A stretch of DNA of 64,000 nt from Planococcus sp. CPCC 101016 (lineage in GTDB: Bacteria > Bacillota > Bacilli > Bacillales_A > Planococcaceae): contig NZ_VOHB01000002.1 of NCBI RefSeq assembly GCF_007859295.1, positions 1,303,624 to 1,367,623 on the forward strand, written 5' to 3'. This document shows positions 47,701 to 56,350 of the stretch, piece by piece. The notes under the pieces are model-generated. The model was given only the letters and a program-made list of their open reading frames with translations, did no database searches and was not told where the DNA came from. The translations under genes were made by a program, and so were the position numbers. How positions within the stretch are numbered: the stretch's first letter is position 1; each line of letters starts with the position of its first letter.

Positions 47701-48216
47701 TATGCGCTTTACCCGAAAGTGTTCGAGGAATATACAGCCACGAATGTCCAGTTTGGTAATGTGTCTGTTCTCGATACCTTAACCTTCTTATATGGAATGA
47801 GATTAGGCGAAGAAATTGAAGTGGAAATCGAAAAAGGCAAAACCTTAATGGTTAAAATGGTATCGATCGGTGAACCGCAAAAAGACGGAACACGCATCAT
47901 CTACTTTGAGTTGAATGGTCAACCTCGTGAAGTCAGCATTCAAGACATGACCGTGGAAACAGACAGTTCAGCTAAACCGAAAGCAAATCCTACAAATGAA
48001 AGCCATATTGCGGCGACCATGCCTGGTACTGTGTTAAAAGTGCTTACAGAAAAAGGGGCAAAAGTAAACCGTGGAGATCATTTGCTGGTAACTGAAGCAA
48101 TGAAGATGGAAACAACTGTGCAAGCTCCGTTCGATGGAACAATTCAGGATATCCATGTAGTTGCCAACGACGGCATTTCTACAGGCGACCTGTTGATTGA
48201 ACTGGAGAAAAAATAA
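44776..48216 (+). CDS. pycA: Pyruvate carboxylase
   Basis: A 1146-residue biotin enzyme that carboxylates pyruvate to oxaloacetate. The biotin carboxylase domain (about 1-450, ATP-grasp loop SLGGGGRGMR), the carboxyltransferase TIM barrel (from LLTDTTFRDAHQS near 535) and the biotinyl domain with EAMKMET near the C-terminus are all present. GTG at 44776 has AAAGGG upstream and gives MKEINKILVANRG; a GTG at 44764 adds four residues. It feeds the TCA cycle beside the pdh genes. Confidence 0.97.
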   Translation: MKEINKILVANRGEIAIRVFRACTELKIQTVAIYSQEDSGSYHRYKADESYLVGKGKKPIDAYLDIEDIIRIAKDSNVDAIHPGYGFLSENVHFARRCEEEGIVFIGPTSQHLDMFGDKVKARTQAINAGIPVIPGTDGPVESLEEVEEFSRTAGFPLMIKASLGGGGRGMRIVRSQEELASSYERAKSEAKAAFGSDEMYVEKFVEKPKHIEVQILGDSDGNVIHLYERDCSIQRRHQKVVEIAPSNSISNELRNEICDAAVKLMKNINYINAGTVEFLVANDEFYFIEVNPRIQVEHTITEMITGIDIVHSQIHIARGHMIHSEEVGIPQQSEIPLFGFAIQSRVTTEDPLNDFMPDAGKLMVYRSGGGFGVRLDAGNGFQGAVISPYYDSLLVKVSTWAVTFKEAAAKMDRNLQEFRIRGIKTNIPFLENVVKHKNFIKGEFDTSFIDTTPELFIFPVRKDRGTKLLSYIGNVTVNGFPGIEKKNKPIYAAPRKPEVDLLSQAPIGTKQIFDQQGAEGLTKWIHEQKDVLLTDTTFRDAHQSLLATRVRSHDLFEIAKETARLQNDLFSLEMWGGATFDVSYRFLKEDPWERLIKLRKEIPNVLFQMLFRGANAVGYKNYPDNVIREFVRKSGDAGIDVFRIFDSLNWIKGMEVAIDEVRQSGKIAEAAICYTGDILDPSRDKYTVQYYKDMAKELEAAGAHILAIKDMAGLLKPEAAYRLVSELKDTVSLPIHLHTHDTSGNGIYLYSKAIEAGVDIVDTALGSMAGLTSQPSANSLYYATSGTGRQVRADVNGLEKLSHYWEDVRKYYVDFESGMNSPHSEVYVHEMPGGQYSNLQQQSKSVGLGMRWEEVKAMYSRVNLLFGDVVKVTPSSKVVGDMALFMVQNELDEKTVISRGKTIDFPESVIEFFEGYIGQPHGGFPEELQKVILKERKPITVRPGELLEPVDFDEIQKTLYDKLERPVTSHEILAYALYPKVFEEYTATNVQFGNVSVLDTLTFLYGMRLGEEIEVEIEKGKTLMVKMVSIGEPQKDGTRIIYFELNGQPREVSIQDMTVETDSSAKPKANPTNESHIAATMPGTVLKVLTEKGAKVNRGDHLLVTEAMKMETTVQAPFDGTIQDIHVVANDGISTGDLLIELEKK

Positions 48217-48253
48217 GAAAAAGGGCTGGCGCCTTTGCGCCAGCCCTTTTTCT
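48216..48253. terminator. Bidirectional terminator of pycA and ctaA
   Basis: Perfect 15-bp stem AAAAAGGGCTGGCGC with loop CTTT, A and T runs on both sides. Confidence 0.92.
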
Positions 48254-49170
48254 TATGAAGATTTTTTAATTCGGCTGCGAGAAACGAGCAGCACCATGTA
48301 ACAAAGTAAACCGAATAGCATGGAAATCAGCAATGAATGCAGCAAAGCTACAAACAAGTTCAGTTTTGTCAAGACAACCAGCATGCCGGTTGTCGCTTGA
48401 AGCAAGACAATGATGAAAGCGATTGTCCAGCCCCAGTAGATGACGCGCTGATCTTTGTAATGCTTGATGGCATGCCAAGCGATATATCCTAGCCATATAA
48501 CGATCAACCCGGCTGCAGTACGATGACCCATTTGGACCCATTCGTACATATTGCTCGGCAACGCAAAATTGTCGTTTCGGCATAACGGCCAATCTGAACA
48601 AATCAGACTTGACTTCGTATGGCGAACCAGGGCACCGGTGTAAACAACAATATAGGAATACAAGGTAACACCTAAGGTATGGAAGCGTAATTTTTTGCCG
48701 ATTCGCAACCGGTCGGCATCAAATTTACGATCCACTTCAAAAATCAATAGTGTCAAAAGCAGTATGGAAGCGAACGACAGGAGGGAAATTCCGAAATGAA
48801 GAGCTAAGATGAAATCACCTTGTCCCCAAAGAACCTGTGCTGCGCCAATTAATGCCTGCAGTATCAAAAAGAATACGGCCATGATTGCCAAAAACTTGGT
48901 TTCTCGTACATGTCCGAATCTTCTCCAAGCCCAAACAGCCAAAACGACAATCAATATGCCGACGACTCCGGTAACAAGCCGGTGGGAAAATTCAATTAAG
49001 ACTTCAGTTGTAATATTATCTGGAATCAGTTTGCCATTACAATCGGGCCAATTACGGCCGCAACCTAATCCGCTATCGGTCTTAGTGACAAGCGCGCCGC
49101 CCAAAAGAATCAATAACATACCTATGGTAGCCGCAACGGCAAACCATTTTATATATCTATTCTGCTGCAA
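48253..49170 (-). CDS. ctaA: Heme A synthase
   Basis: A 305-residue, eight-helix membrane enzyme that oxidises heme O to heme A for cytochrome oxidase. Family residues include GGALVTKTDSGLGCGRNWPDC, EFSHRL, LHFGISL and MGHRTAA, with heme-ligand His and a Cys pair. I take the TTG at 49170 (start LQQNRYIKWFAV read as Met) because GGTGG precedes it and its length fits B. subtilis CtaA (306). An ATG at 49212 adds 14 residues but would lie about 9 bases after the predicted transcript start with no ribosome site. Confidence 0.88.
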   Translation of the reverse strand: MQQNRYIKWFAVAATIGMLLILLGGALVTKTDSGLGCGRNWPDCNGKLIPDNITTEVLIEFSHRLVTGVVGILIVVLAVWAWRRFGHVRETKFLAIMAVFFLILQALIGAAQVLWGQGDFILALHFGISLLSFASILLLTLLIFEVDRKFDADRLRIGKKLRFHTLGVTLYSYIVVYTGALVRHTKSSLICSDWPLCRNDNFALPSNMYEWVQMGHRTAAGLIVIWLGYIAWHAIKHYKDQRVIYWGWTIAFIIVLLQATTGMLVVLTKLNLFVALLHSLLISMLFGLLCYMVLLVSRSRIKKSS

Positions 49171-49227
49171 AATACCACCTACTTTTTCTATAGAAAACTT
49201 TTCAACGTCCATCTACCTGCATACTCG

Positions 49228-49256
49228 ATAATAGCGAATGTTTCTTGAAAATACAA
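49228..49256 (-). promoter_or_regulatory. Predicted SigA promoter of ctaA
   Basis: Minus strand TTGTAT, 17 bases, TATTAT; start of transcription near 49221. Confidence 0.5.
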
Positions 49257-49308
49257 CGAGAAATCAACAATAGTGGAAACTTTCAAGATTTGGACATAAT
49301 AAATGGAG

Positions 49309-49317
49309 CTTCACAAA
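49309..49317 (-). promoter_or_regulatory. Possible ResD-binding site between ctaA and ctaB
   Basis: Minus strand TTTGTGAAG is close to the TTTGTGAAT element recognised by ResD, which activates cta genes in B. subtilis. The 346-base divergent gap shows no other strong feature. Low certainty from one short match. Confidence 0.3.
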
Positions 49318-49516
49318 CTGTTCAAAAACTATTATTTTTCTATCTTAAAATAGTGTGATCGTTGAGGTATGATAGGAGGTGGATATTTGTGAGACCAATT
49401 GCGTGAAAATCATCTCTTTTATCAGGAAATTTCAGTTATATGTAGAAAAAAAGCTGGAATTTAGATATAGTTATGGTTAGCGGAATATGCTTACAACTTT
49501 GAAAGGAGGGACTTAT

Positions 49517-50434
49517 ATGTCAAACGGCCGGGCAATGTCTGCAGAGACACATGCAGCACCGGAAGCGACGACATTCCTGAAAGACTTTTTGGCACTTATA
49601 AAAATTGGAATCGTTAACTCCAATTTGATTACTGTCTTTACAGGATTGTGGCTCGCATTCCAGTTTTCAGACAGACATTTTCTGAACGAGCTGGACATCC
49701 TTGTCTATACCATAGTTGGTTCTGCACTGATCATTGCGGGTTCTGCAGCTATGAATAACTATATTGATACGGATATAGACCCCTTGATGGAAAGTAAGAA
49801 AGCACGTCCGACAGTGACAGGAAGATTCAAGCCATCGGCTGTATTGGCACTAGCTGTTTCTTTCATCGTTATAGGCGAATTGTTTTTGTTTTCCGCTTCT
49901 GTATCAGCTGGTGTATTGGGGATTGCCGGAGTTTTAGCTTATGTCGTCTTATATTCCATGTGGTCAAAAAGACGCCATGTCAGCAATACGATTGTGGGGA
50001 GCATCTCTGGTGCAATTCCGCCGCTAATCGGATGGGCTGCCGTGGAACCGGCACTCGGTATGGGTGCTTGGGCATTATTCCTGATTATGTTCATTTGGCA
50101 GCCACCGCATTTTTATGCTTTGGCTATGAAACGAACGGAAGAGTATCGGGCAGCAGGTATTCCGATGCTACCGGTAATTAAAGGTTTTCACCGAACCAAA
50201 AAATCGATGCTTGCATGGGTTGTAATGCTTTTCCCTCTGCCATTCCTGTTAATGGAACTCGGGACAGGCTTCATCATCTTAGCGACACTTTTGAATATCG
50301 GCTGGCTTGTACTCGCCATTCGTGGATTTAAAGTGACTGATGACTTGAAATGGGCGAAGACGATGTTCATTTATTCATTGAACTATATGACCATCCTATT
50401 TGTTTCAATGATCATTTTTGCTGTCTTCATCTAA
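49517..50434 (+). CDS. ctaB: Heme O synthase (protoheme IX farnesyltransferase)
   Basis: A 305-residue UbiA-family membrane prenyltransferase that attaches farnesyl to heme B. The first Asp motif is [12 protein letters not shown], the second region is [15 protein letters not shown], and about nine helices are predicted. ATG at 49517 follows GGAGG by 7 bases; a start 10 codons earlier lacks a site. First gene of ctaBCDEF. Confidence 0.93.
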   Translation: MSNGRAMSAETHAAPEATTFLKDFLALIKIGIVNSNLITVFTGLWLAFQFSDRHFLNELDILVYTIVGSALIIAGSAAMNNYIDTDIDPLMESKKARPTVTGRFKPSAVLALAVSFIVIGELFLFSASVSAGVLGIAGVLAYVVLYSMWSKRRHVSNTIVGSISGAIPPLIGWAAVEPALGMGAWALFLIMFIWQPPHFYALAMKRTEEYRAAGIPMLPVIKGFHRTKKSMLAWVVMLFPLPFLLMELGTGFIILATLLNIGWLVLAIRGFKVTDDLKWAKTMFIYSLNYMTILFVSMIIFAVFI

Positions 50435-50485
50435 TGACCATTTCTAAAGAGAAACTATTTAAATGAGAGAGGGGTATGAAAAGCT

Positions 50486-51580
50486 ATGATGAAAGGAATA
50501 AAAAAATGGCGGCTTTTCGCATTGATGACCGCATTATTGGTTTTTCTTGCGGGATGTGGACGCGAAGAAATTTCGACCTTAATACCAGCAGGCGAAGTTG
50601 CCCAAGATCAATTTAACTTATTGATTTTATCATCAATCGTTATGCTATTTGTCATTATTGTTGTATCGATTATTTTCGTTTTAGCAATCGTGAAGTTCCG
50701 CCGTTCTAAAATGGGGGAAGACATGATTCCCGAACAGGTTGAAGGAAGTGCAAGACTGGAATTTTTATGGACAGCTGTACCGATTGTCCTTCTTTTGATT
50801 CTTGCTGTTCCAACTGTGTATTCAACATTCGATTTGGCTGACGTTTCAACGATGGACGTACAGGCAGAGGATGGCACTTCAACTCACTTGACAGTCAATG
50901 TAACTGGAAAACTTTACTGGTGGGAATTTGAATACCCTGAACAGGGAATTGTAACTGCACAGGAATTGGTCGTACCGACTGATGAACGCGTTTACTTTAA
51001 CTTGATTTCAGCAGACATCAAACACTCTTTTTGGATTCCATCCGTTGGCGGTAAATTGGACGTCAACCCTGAAAACGTCAACACTTTCTACTTAACATTC
51101 AACCAGGAATCATCGGAACTTGATGACGGTGTATTCTATGGTAAATGTGCTGAACTTTGCGGACCTTCGCACGCTTTGATGGATTTCAAAGTGAAAACAG
51201 TGGACCGTGAAGAGTTTGATCAATGGGTTACTGCGATGCAGTCTGAAGAACCGCCTGTTGCTGAAGGCGATCTTGCTCAGCAAGGTGAAGAATTGTTTGG
51301 ACCTGATGGCTTAGCCTGTATCCAATGCCACGCCATTTCTGGTTCTGGCGGTACAGGAGGAATCGGACCTAACTTGGCAACATTCGGTGACCGCAACCGC
51401 GTTGCAGGATACTTAGAACATAACGAAGAGAATCTTAAAAACTGGATTCAAGATCCACAGGAATACAAGCCAGGCAACTTAATGCCTGATGCGTCTTCAT
51501 TAAACAACGGTGAAGAATTGTCAGAACAAGAACTCGATGCTCTTGCAGCTTATCTAATGGGCTTAACAGTTGAAGAGTAG
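50486..51580 (+). CDS. ctaC: Cytochrome caa3 oxidase subunit II with cytochrome c domain
   Basis: A 364-residue lipoprotein (lipobox LAGC near residue 24) with two membrane helices, a cupredoxin domain and a fused cytochrome c. CuA ligands are in KHSFWIP, then CAELCGPSHALM; heme c is bound by CIQCH near residue 275 with an axial Met likely in GNLMPD. The fusion identifies a caa3-type oxidase that takes electrons from cytochrome c. Confidence 0.95.
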   Translation: MMKGIKKWRLFALMTALLVFLAGCGREEISTLIPAGEVAQDQFNLLILSSIVMLFVIIVVSIIFVLAIVKFRRSKMGEDMIPEQVEGSARLEFLWTAVPIVLLLILAVPTVYSTFDLADVSTMDVQAEDGTSTHLTVNVTGKLYWWEFEYPEQGIVTAQELVVPTDERVYFNLISADIKHSFWIPSVGGKLDVNPENVNTFYLTFNQESSELDDGVFYGKCAELCGPSHALMDFKVKTVDREEFDQWVTAMQSEEPPVAEGDLAQQGEELFGPDGLACIQCHAISGSGGTGGIGPNLATFGDRNRVAGYLEHNEENLKNWIQDPQEYKPGNLMPDASSLNNGEELSEQELDALAAYLMGLTVEE

Positions 51581-51611
51581 AAAAAAAGCTTAAAAAAGGG
51601 AGGTATACAGT

Positions 51612-53495
51612 GTGAGTTCTATTGCTCAAAAAAAGGGCTTCGGCGCTACAATTTGGGACTTCATGACGACGGTCGACCATAAGAAGATCGCTATCCTCTA
51701 TCTCATCTCAGGTGGTTTCTTCTTCCTGGTTGGTGGTATAGAAGCAATGATGATCCGTATCCAGTTGGCGAAAGCAGGAAATGATTTCCTGAGTGCTGGA
51801 CTATATAACGAAATTATTACAATGCACGGTACTACTATGATTTTCTTGGCGTCAATGCCGATACTACTGGCTTTCATGAACGCTATTATGCCTTTGCAAA
51901 TCGGGGCGCGTGATGTAGCATTCCCATTCTTGAATTCACTAGGTTTCTGGCTATTCTTCTTTGGTGGTATTTTCTTGAACCTTTCTTGGTTCATGGGAGG
52001 CGCGCCGGATGCAGGTTGGACGAACTATGCTTCGTTGGCACTTGCATCAGAAGGGCACGGAATTGACTTCTATACATTGGGATTAACAATTTCCGGTTTT
52101 GGTACCTTGATCGCAGGTATTAACTTCCTGGTTACGATCATCAATATGCGTGCACCGGGTATGACTTATATGAGAATGCCATTGTTCACATGGACAACTT
52201 TTGTTGCTTCTGCTTTGATCTTATTGGCGTTCCCACCACTTACAGTCGGACTTTTCTTCATGGTTTTTGACCGTTTGTTCGGTGCTAGTTTCTTTGCAGT
52301 TGAAATGGGCGGTAACACGATCATTTGGGAGCATTTATTCTGGATTTTCGGCCACCCCGAAGTTTACATTTTGATTTTGCCGGCTTTCGGTATTTTCTCC
52401 GAAATCTTTGCAATCTTCTCTCGTAAACGTCTTTTCGGATACACTGCACTTGTTTTCGCAACAATTCTAATTGGTTTCTACGGATTCATGGTATGGGCTC
52501 ACCATATGTTCACAGTCGGCTTAGGGCCAACAGCTAATGCTGTATTCGCTCTTGCCACAATGATCATTGCTGTCCCAACAGGAATTAAGATCTTCAACTG
52601 GTTGTTAACGATTTGGGGAGGAAGCATTTCCTTTACAACTCCAATGATCTATGCTGTAGCTTTCATTCCGTCATTCGTTGCGGGTGGGGTTACAGGTGTA
52701 ATGCAGGCGATTGCGCCTTTGGATTACCAATTGCACGATTCTTACTTTATCGTAGCTCACTTCCACTACGTTATCGTTGGTGGTGTTGTACTAGCGATCC
52801 TTGCAGGTACACATTTATACTGGCCAAAAATGTTCGGAACGATGCTTAGTGAAAAACTTGGAAAATGGACTTTCTGGTTCTTCTTCATCGGATTCCATTT
52901 GACTTTCTTTATCCAGCATTTCCTAGGATTAATGGGTATGCCTCGCCGCGTCTACACGTTCGGAGCTGATCAAGGATGGGATCTATTCAATGCCATCAGT
53001 TCAGCCGGCGCTATCTTCATGGCGATCGGTGTCATCATTCTTCTAGTCAACGTTGTAATGACTACTATTAAAAATGAGCGCGTTGGCAACGACCCATGGG
53101 GCGACGGCCGTACATTAGAATGGGCAATCCCATCTCCACCGCCATTTTATAACTTTGCACAAACTCCATTAGTTCGTGGTCTTGATTCTTTCTGGATCGA
53201 AAAAATGGAAGGCAACAAAAAAGGAATGATTTTTGCAGAACCACTCGGAGATATCCATATGCCGAATAATTCCTTTATTCCTTTTGTAATGTCTCTTGGT
53301 ATGTTCGTTGCATCATTCGGAGCTTTGTACTTCCTGGATGGCGACAAGCCATGGGCATTAGCAGTATTGGTCATCGGTTTATTGATCACATTCGGTTCGA
53401 TGCTCGTTCGTTCATTGAAAGATGATTTAGGTTTCCACATTACGAAAGCAGAATTACTGAAAGATGCGAAAGGAGGCAACACCGATGGACATTAA
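51612..53495 (+). CDS. ctaD: Cytochrome caa3 oxidase subunit I
   Basis: A 627-residue heme-copper catalytic subunit with at least 12 helices. Low-spin heme ligand region is MHGTTMIF; the CuB His-Tyr region is WIFGHPEVYI, with HHMFTVG and HFHYVIVGG carrying the remaining CuB and heme ligands. GTG start with GGGAGG 9 bases upstream. It overlaps ctaE by 11 bases. Confidence 0.96.
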   Translation: MSSIAQKKGFGATIWDFMTTVDHKKIAILYLISGGFFFLVGGIEAMMIRIQLAKAGNDFLSAGLYNEIITMHGTTMIFLASMPILLAFMNAIMPLQIGARDVAFPFLNSLGFWLFFFGGIFLNLSWFMGGAPDAGWTNYASLALASEGHGIDFYTLGLTISGFGTLIAGINFLVTIINMRAPGMTYMRMPLFTWTTFVASALILLAFPPLTVGLFFMVFDRLFGASFFAVEMGGNTIIWEHLFWIFGHPEVYILILPAFGIFSEIFAIFSRKRLFGYTALVFATILIGFYGFMVWAHHMFTVGLGPTANAVFALATMIIAVPTGIKIFNWLLTIWGGSISFTTPMIYAVAFIPSFVAGGVTGVMQAIAPLDYQLHDSYFIVAHFHYVIVGGVVLAILAGTHLYWPKMFGTMLSEKLGKWTFWFFFIGFHLTFFIQHFLGLMGMPRRVYTFGADQGWDLFNAISSAGAIFMAIGVIILLVNVVMTTIKNERVGNDPWGDGRTLEWAIPSPPPFYNFAQTPLVRGLDSFWIEKMEGNKKGMIFAEPLGDIHMPNNSFIPFVMSLGMFVASFGALYFLDGDKPWALAVLVIGLLITFGSMLVRSLKDDLGFHITKAELLKDAKGGNTDGH

Positions 53496-54111
53496 TCAAC
53501 GATATACTCCTCAATCTTGGCCGGAACATCCTGAGACGGCAACGATGGAAGGGAAAAATAAGTTTATTGGCTTCTGGTTGCTTCTTGCTGCGGAGACAGT
53601 AACATTTGCTTCGCTTTTCGCAACATACCTTGCATTAAAAGATAAAGGGCCAAGCGGCATGGAATTTTCTGCCGCTGGACTTTTTGAACTGCCGCTTGTC
53701 TTTGCAATGACAATGATTCTTTTGACATCTTCATTGACTAGTGTCTACGCTATGTATCATATGAAAAATCATAACTTTAAAGCGATGCAGGCTTGGTTAG
53801 GAATTACAGTCCTGCTTGGTGCAACTTTCCTTGGCTTGGAGATTTATGAGTTTAACCACTATGTCCACTTAGGATTCGGTTATACGAACAGTGCATTCAG
53901 TTCTGCGTTTTATACATTAGTTGGAACGCACGGTGCTCACGTACTTTTTGGACTTAGCTGGTTTATTGCATTGATGCTCCGCAACGCAAAACGTGGATTG
54001 AATATGTACAATGCACCTAAATTCTATCTTGCTTCGTTATACTGGCATTTCATTGACGTCGTATGGGTATTCATCTTTACTGTCGTCTATTTGATGGGAG
54101 TGATCGGATAA
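53485..54111 (+). CDS. ctaE: Cytochrome caa3 oxidase subunit III
   Basis: A 208-residue, five-helix subunit (FWLLLAAETVTFASLFATY, GTHGAHVLFGLSW, YWHFIDVVWVFIF). ATG at 53485 follows GGAGG by 8 bases inside the end of ctaD; the in-frame extension to 53464 is discarded. Confidence 0.94.
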   Translation: MDINQRYTPQSWPEHPETATMEGKNKFIGFWLLLAAETVTFASLFATYLALKDKGPSGMEFSAAGLFELPLVFAMTMILLTSSLTSVYAMYHMKNHNFKAMQAWLGITVLLGATFLGLEIYEFNHYVHLGFGYTNSAFSSAFYTLVGTHGAHVLFGLSWFIALMLRNAKRGLNMYNAPKFYLASLYWHFIDVVWVFIFTVVYLMGVIG

Positions 54112-54443
54112 TGGCACACGATACACATATTCATGTAAGATCGAAAGCAGAATTCGAATATGCGAAGAAAAAAAGAGCGGATGAGATGCGAGGCCATTTA
54201 GCAACTTTTGCAATTATGATCTTTTTGACATTAATTGCTTTTACAATGGTTGCTGCTGGATTTTCAGCTTACCTAATCGTCCCAATCATCCTTTTGTTGG
54301 CTGGAATTCAAGTCATTCTTCAACTTTACTATTTCATGCACATGAGCGGTAAAGGACATGGCATGGTCGCGTTCTTCATGTTCTGTGGTATGTTCGTAGC
54401 TTTCATCACAGTTCTTGCATTAGTAACAATTGTTTGGTGGTAG
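54111..54443 (+). CDS. ctaF: Cytochrome caa3 oxidase subunit IV
   Basis: A 110-residue, three-helix subunit of the COX4_pro family (LYYFMHMSGKGHG). Its ATG overlaps the ctaE stop by one base (TAATG). It may bind or assemble the CuB site region. A strong terminator follows at once, so ctaG is not in the same mRNA. Confidence 0.9.
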   Translation: MAHDTHIHVRSKAEFEYAKKKRADEMRGHLATFAIMIFLTLIAFTMVAAGFSAYLIVPIILLLAGIQVILQLYYFMHMSGKGHGMVAFFMFCGMFVAFITVLALVTIVWW

Positions 54444-54452
54444 GCTTCCTGT

Positions 54453-54486
54453 AAAACCCCTTACCTTTCGAGGTAAGGGGTTTTAT
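54453..54486 (+). terminator. Terminator of ctaBCDEF
   Basis: Perfect 14-bp stem AAAACCCCTTACCT with a TTCG tetraloop and T tail. Confidence 0.93.
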
Positions 54487-54557
54487 CTTTTCACTATTCC
54501 TGAATAAACAAACCTTCTGCCGTTTTGCAGATAGGATTTAGAACGTTCTTCAAATAA

Positions 54558-54682
54558 GGCGCTTCTGCATTTCGGATTGTCCAGACTTCAGCGCCCAGAT
54601 TCTAGGGTTTTAAGCCACTCTGACTAAGCGGCTGGAGAAATGCCGCTACGCCAGAGCGTCCTATGCCCGTCGAATCTATACG
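54558..54682. repeat. Dispersed repeat, unit D
   Basis: GGCGCTTCTGCATTTCGG, GCGCCCAGATTCTAGGG, then the 57-bp dyad core 54609-54665 with stem AGCGGC/GCCGCT round loop TGGAGAAAT and CTCTG/CAGAG outside. Same family as unit C before ftsW. Confidence 0.8.
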
Positions 54683-54807
54683 GGCGCTTCCGCATTTCGG
54701 ATTGTCTAGACTTCAGCGCCCAGATTCTAGGGTTTTAAGCCACTCTGACTAAGCGGCTGGAGAAATGCCGCTACGCGAGAGCGTCCTATGCCTGTCGAAT
54801 CTATGAC
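54683..54807. repeat. Dispersed repeat, unit E (tandem copy of D)
   Basis: A 125-bp direct copy of unit D with only about four or five differences, core 54734-54790. It is followed (54807-54840) by the decayed start of a third copy (GCATTTCAGATTGTTCA). Confidence 0.85.
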
Positions 54808-54845
54808 GGGCACAGAAGCATTTCAGATTGTTCATAGTTCGTTCA

Positions 54846-54874
54846 TTGATATAGTTTGCAAGCCGCTATATAAT
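54846..54874 (+). promoter_or_regulatory. Strong predicted SigA promoter of ctaG
   Basis: TTGATA, 17 bases, TATAAT. It lies just beyond the repeat array and about 33 bases before the ctaG start. Confidence 0.65.
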
Positions 54875-54906
54875 GAGGGTACTTGAGGAAAAGGAGGTCC
54901 CGTTAC

Positions 54907-55830
54907 ATGCCGATCAGTATCTTCGGGTTTCAAGCATTATGGAGTCCCGTCTACTTAGCAGTCCTTGTTATGGTGACGATTCTATATTTTTTAATCACTA
55001 TAAAATGGCGCGGAAAGTTTAAAGGCAACCAGCCGCTTAGCATACGAGAAGCTGCACTATTTGTATCAGGCATCGTCCTGCTTTATATTATCAAAGGTTC
55101 GCCTGTGGATTTATACGGACATATCCTGTTTACCATGCACATGGTTCAGATGGCGTTATTACTTTTACTAATACCGCCATTATTGATTATGGGGATCCCG
55201 ACATATCTTTGGAGAGCGTTCATTGACTTGCCGGTAATCAAACCACTCTTTCTTTTCTTTACAAAACCAATGCTTGCATTAATCTTGTTCGGAATGGTTT
55301 TTTCGTTTTACCATATCCCTATGGTTTTTGATTTCGTGAAACAAGATGCTTTGATTCATGGTGCCGTCAATATCATACTGTTTACATCTGCTATTTTCTA
55401 TTGGTGGCCAGTCGTTAATAATTTGGAAGGCATGCACAAATTCCATGGTTTGAGTAAACTGGCGTATTTATTCGGTCTTAGTGTTCTAATGACGCCTGCG
55501 TGCGCATTGATCATCTTCAGCGGTAACCCTTTTTACGCGACCTATACGGACGGAGAAGCATGGCTGCAGGCAATGGCATTATGTGTCCCTGCTGGAACAC
55601 TGTCACAATTGAACCTATCAGGTCCTGAACTGTTCTCTACCATGTCAGCGATAGAAGATCAGCGTACCGGTGGAATTACCATGAAAGTTCTTCAGGAGCT
55701 TGTTTTTACCGTATTCCTATGGTTGGTGTTCTATGAATGGCTGCGAAATGAAACAGACAATGCTGATGAAATTACGGCAAAAGTTTTGCAGGATCGCAAA
55801 GATATGGCTTATCACAGACATAATGCTTAA
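54907..55830 (+). CDS. ctaG: Cytochrome oxidase assembly factor CtaG
   Basis: A 307-residue membrane protein of the caa3_CtaG family with about seven helices, needed for caa3 activity, probably in copper insertion. Conserved-looking histidines occur in MHMVQMALLL, FYHIPMVFDF and MHKFHGLSK. ATG at 54907 follows GGAGG by 9 bases; the TTG at 54883 includes the ribosome site. It is followed by the DUF420 gene. Confidence 0.92.
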   Translation: MPISIFGFQALWSPVYLAVLVMVTILYFLITIKWRGKFKGNQPLSIREAALFVSGIVLLYIIKGSPVDLYGHILFTMHMVQMALLLLLIPPLLIMGIPTYLWRAFIDLPVIKPLFLFFTKPMLALILFGMVFSFYHIPMVFDFVKQDALIHGAVNIILFTSAIFYWWPVVNNLEGMHKFHGLSKLAYLFGLSVLMTPACALIIFSGNPFYATYTDGEAWLQAMALCVPAGTLSQLNLSGPELFSTMSAIEDQRTGGITMKVLQELVFTVFLWLVFYEWLRNETDNADEITAKVLQDRKDMAYHRHNA

Positions 55831-55855
55831 TGAATCACAAAGGAGAATAATTTAA

Positions 55856-56317
55856 ATGAATTTGCCGCTATTGCCGACTATCAGTACTTTTTTTATCGTT
55901 TTAAGCGCAATTTTGGTAGCAATTGGCTGGAACTTGGTCCGTCGCCGCAAAATTGAAGCTCATAAGAAAGTGATGGTGGGAGCAGGTGCTGCGGCCCTGA
56001 CTTTCTTCATCATCTACATGTCCCGTACCATCTTCGTCGGAAATACCGCGTTTGGCGGCCCTGACGAATTAAAGCTCTTTTATACCATTTTCTTGATTTT
56101 TCATATTACATTAGCAACTACAGGTGGAATCATGGGTCTCATTACCATCTACTGGGGTTGGAAAAATCAATTGCTGAAGCACCGTAAGATTGGACCGATT
56201 ACCAGTGTCATTTGGTTCTTTACTGCTATAACCGGTGTAATGGTCTATTTGCTGCTTTATGTTTTCTACGAAGGCGGTCATACAACTTCTGTATTTAAAG
56301 CTATTTTAGGCGGATAA
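55856..56317 (+). CDS. DUF420 membrane protein (YozB/CtaM-like)
   Basis: A 153-residue, four- to five-helix protein of the DUF420 family (FHITLATTGGIMGL, LKHRKIGPITSVIWF). DUF420 proteins such as staphylococcal CtaM are needed for heme-copper oxidase assembly, which suits the place after ctaG. ATG follows AAAGGAG. Confidence 0.83.
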   Translation: MNLPLLPTISTFFIVLSAILVAIGWNLVRRRKIEAHKKVMVGAGAAALTFFIIYMSRTIFVGNTAFGGPDELKLFYTIFLIFHITLATTGGIMGLITIYWGWKNQLLKHRKIGPITSVIWFFTAITGVMVYLLLYVFYEGGHTTSVFKAILGG

Positions 56318-56350
56318 AAAAAGAACCCAAGTTATTGGGTTCTTTTTTTT
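56316..56350. terminator. Bidirectional terminator of the DUF420 and YtvI-like genes
   Basis: AAAGAACCCAA/TTGGGTTCTTT stem with GTTA loop, A and T runs. Confidence 0.9.

Noticed and set aside
54558..54840. CRISPR array
   Set aside because: The repeated unit is 125 bp with a dyad core, present two to three times with no unique spacers and no cas genes nearby.
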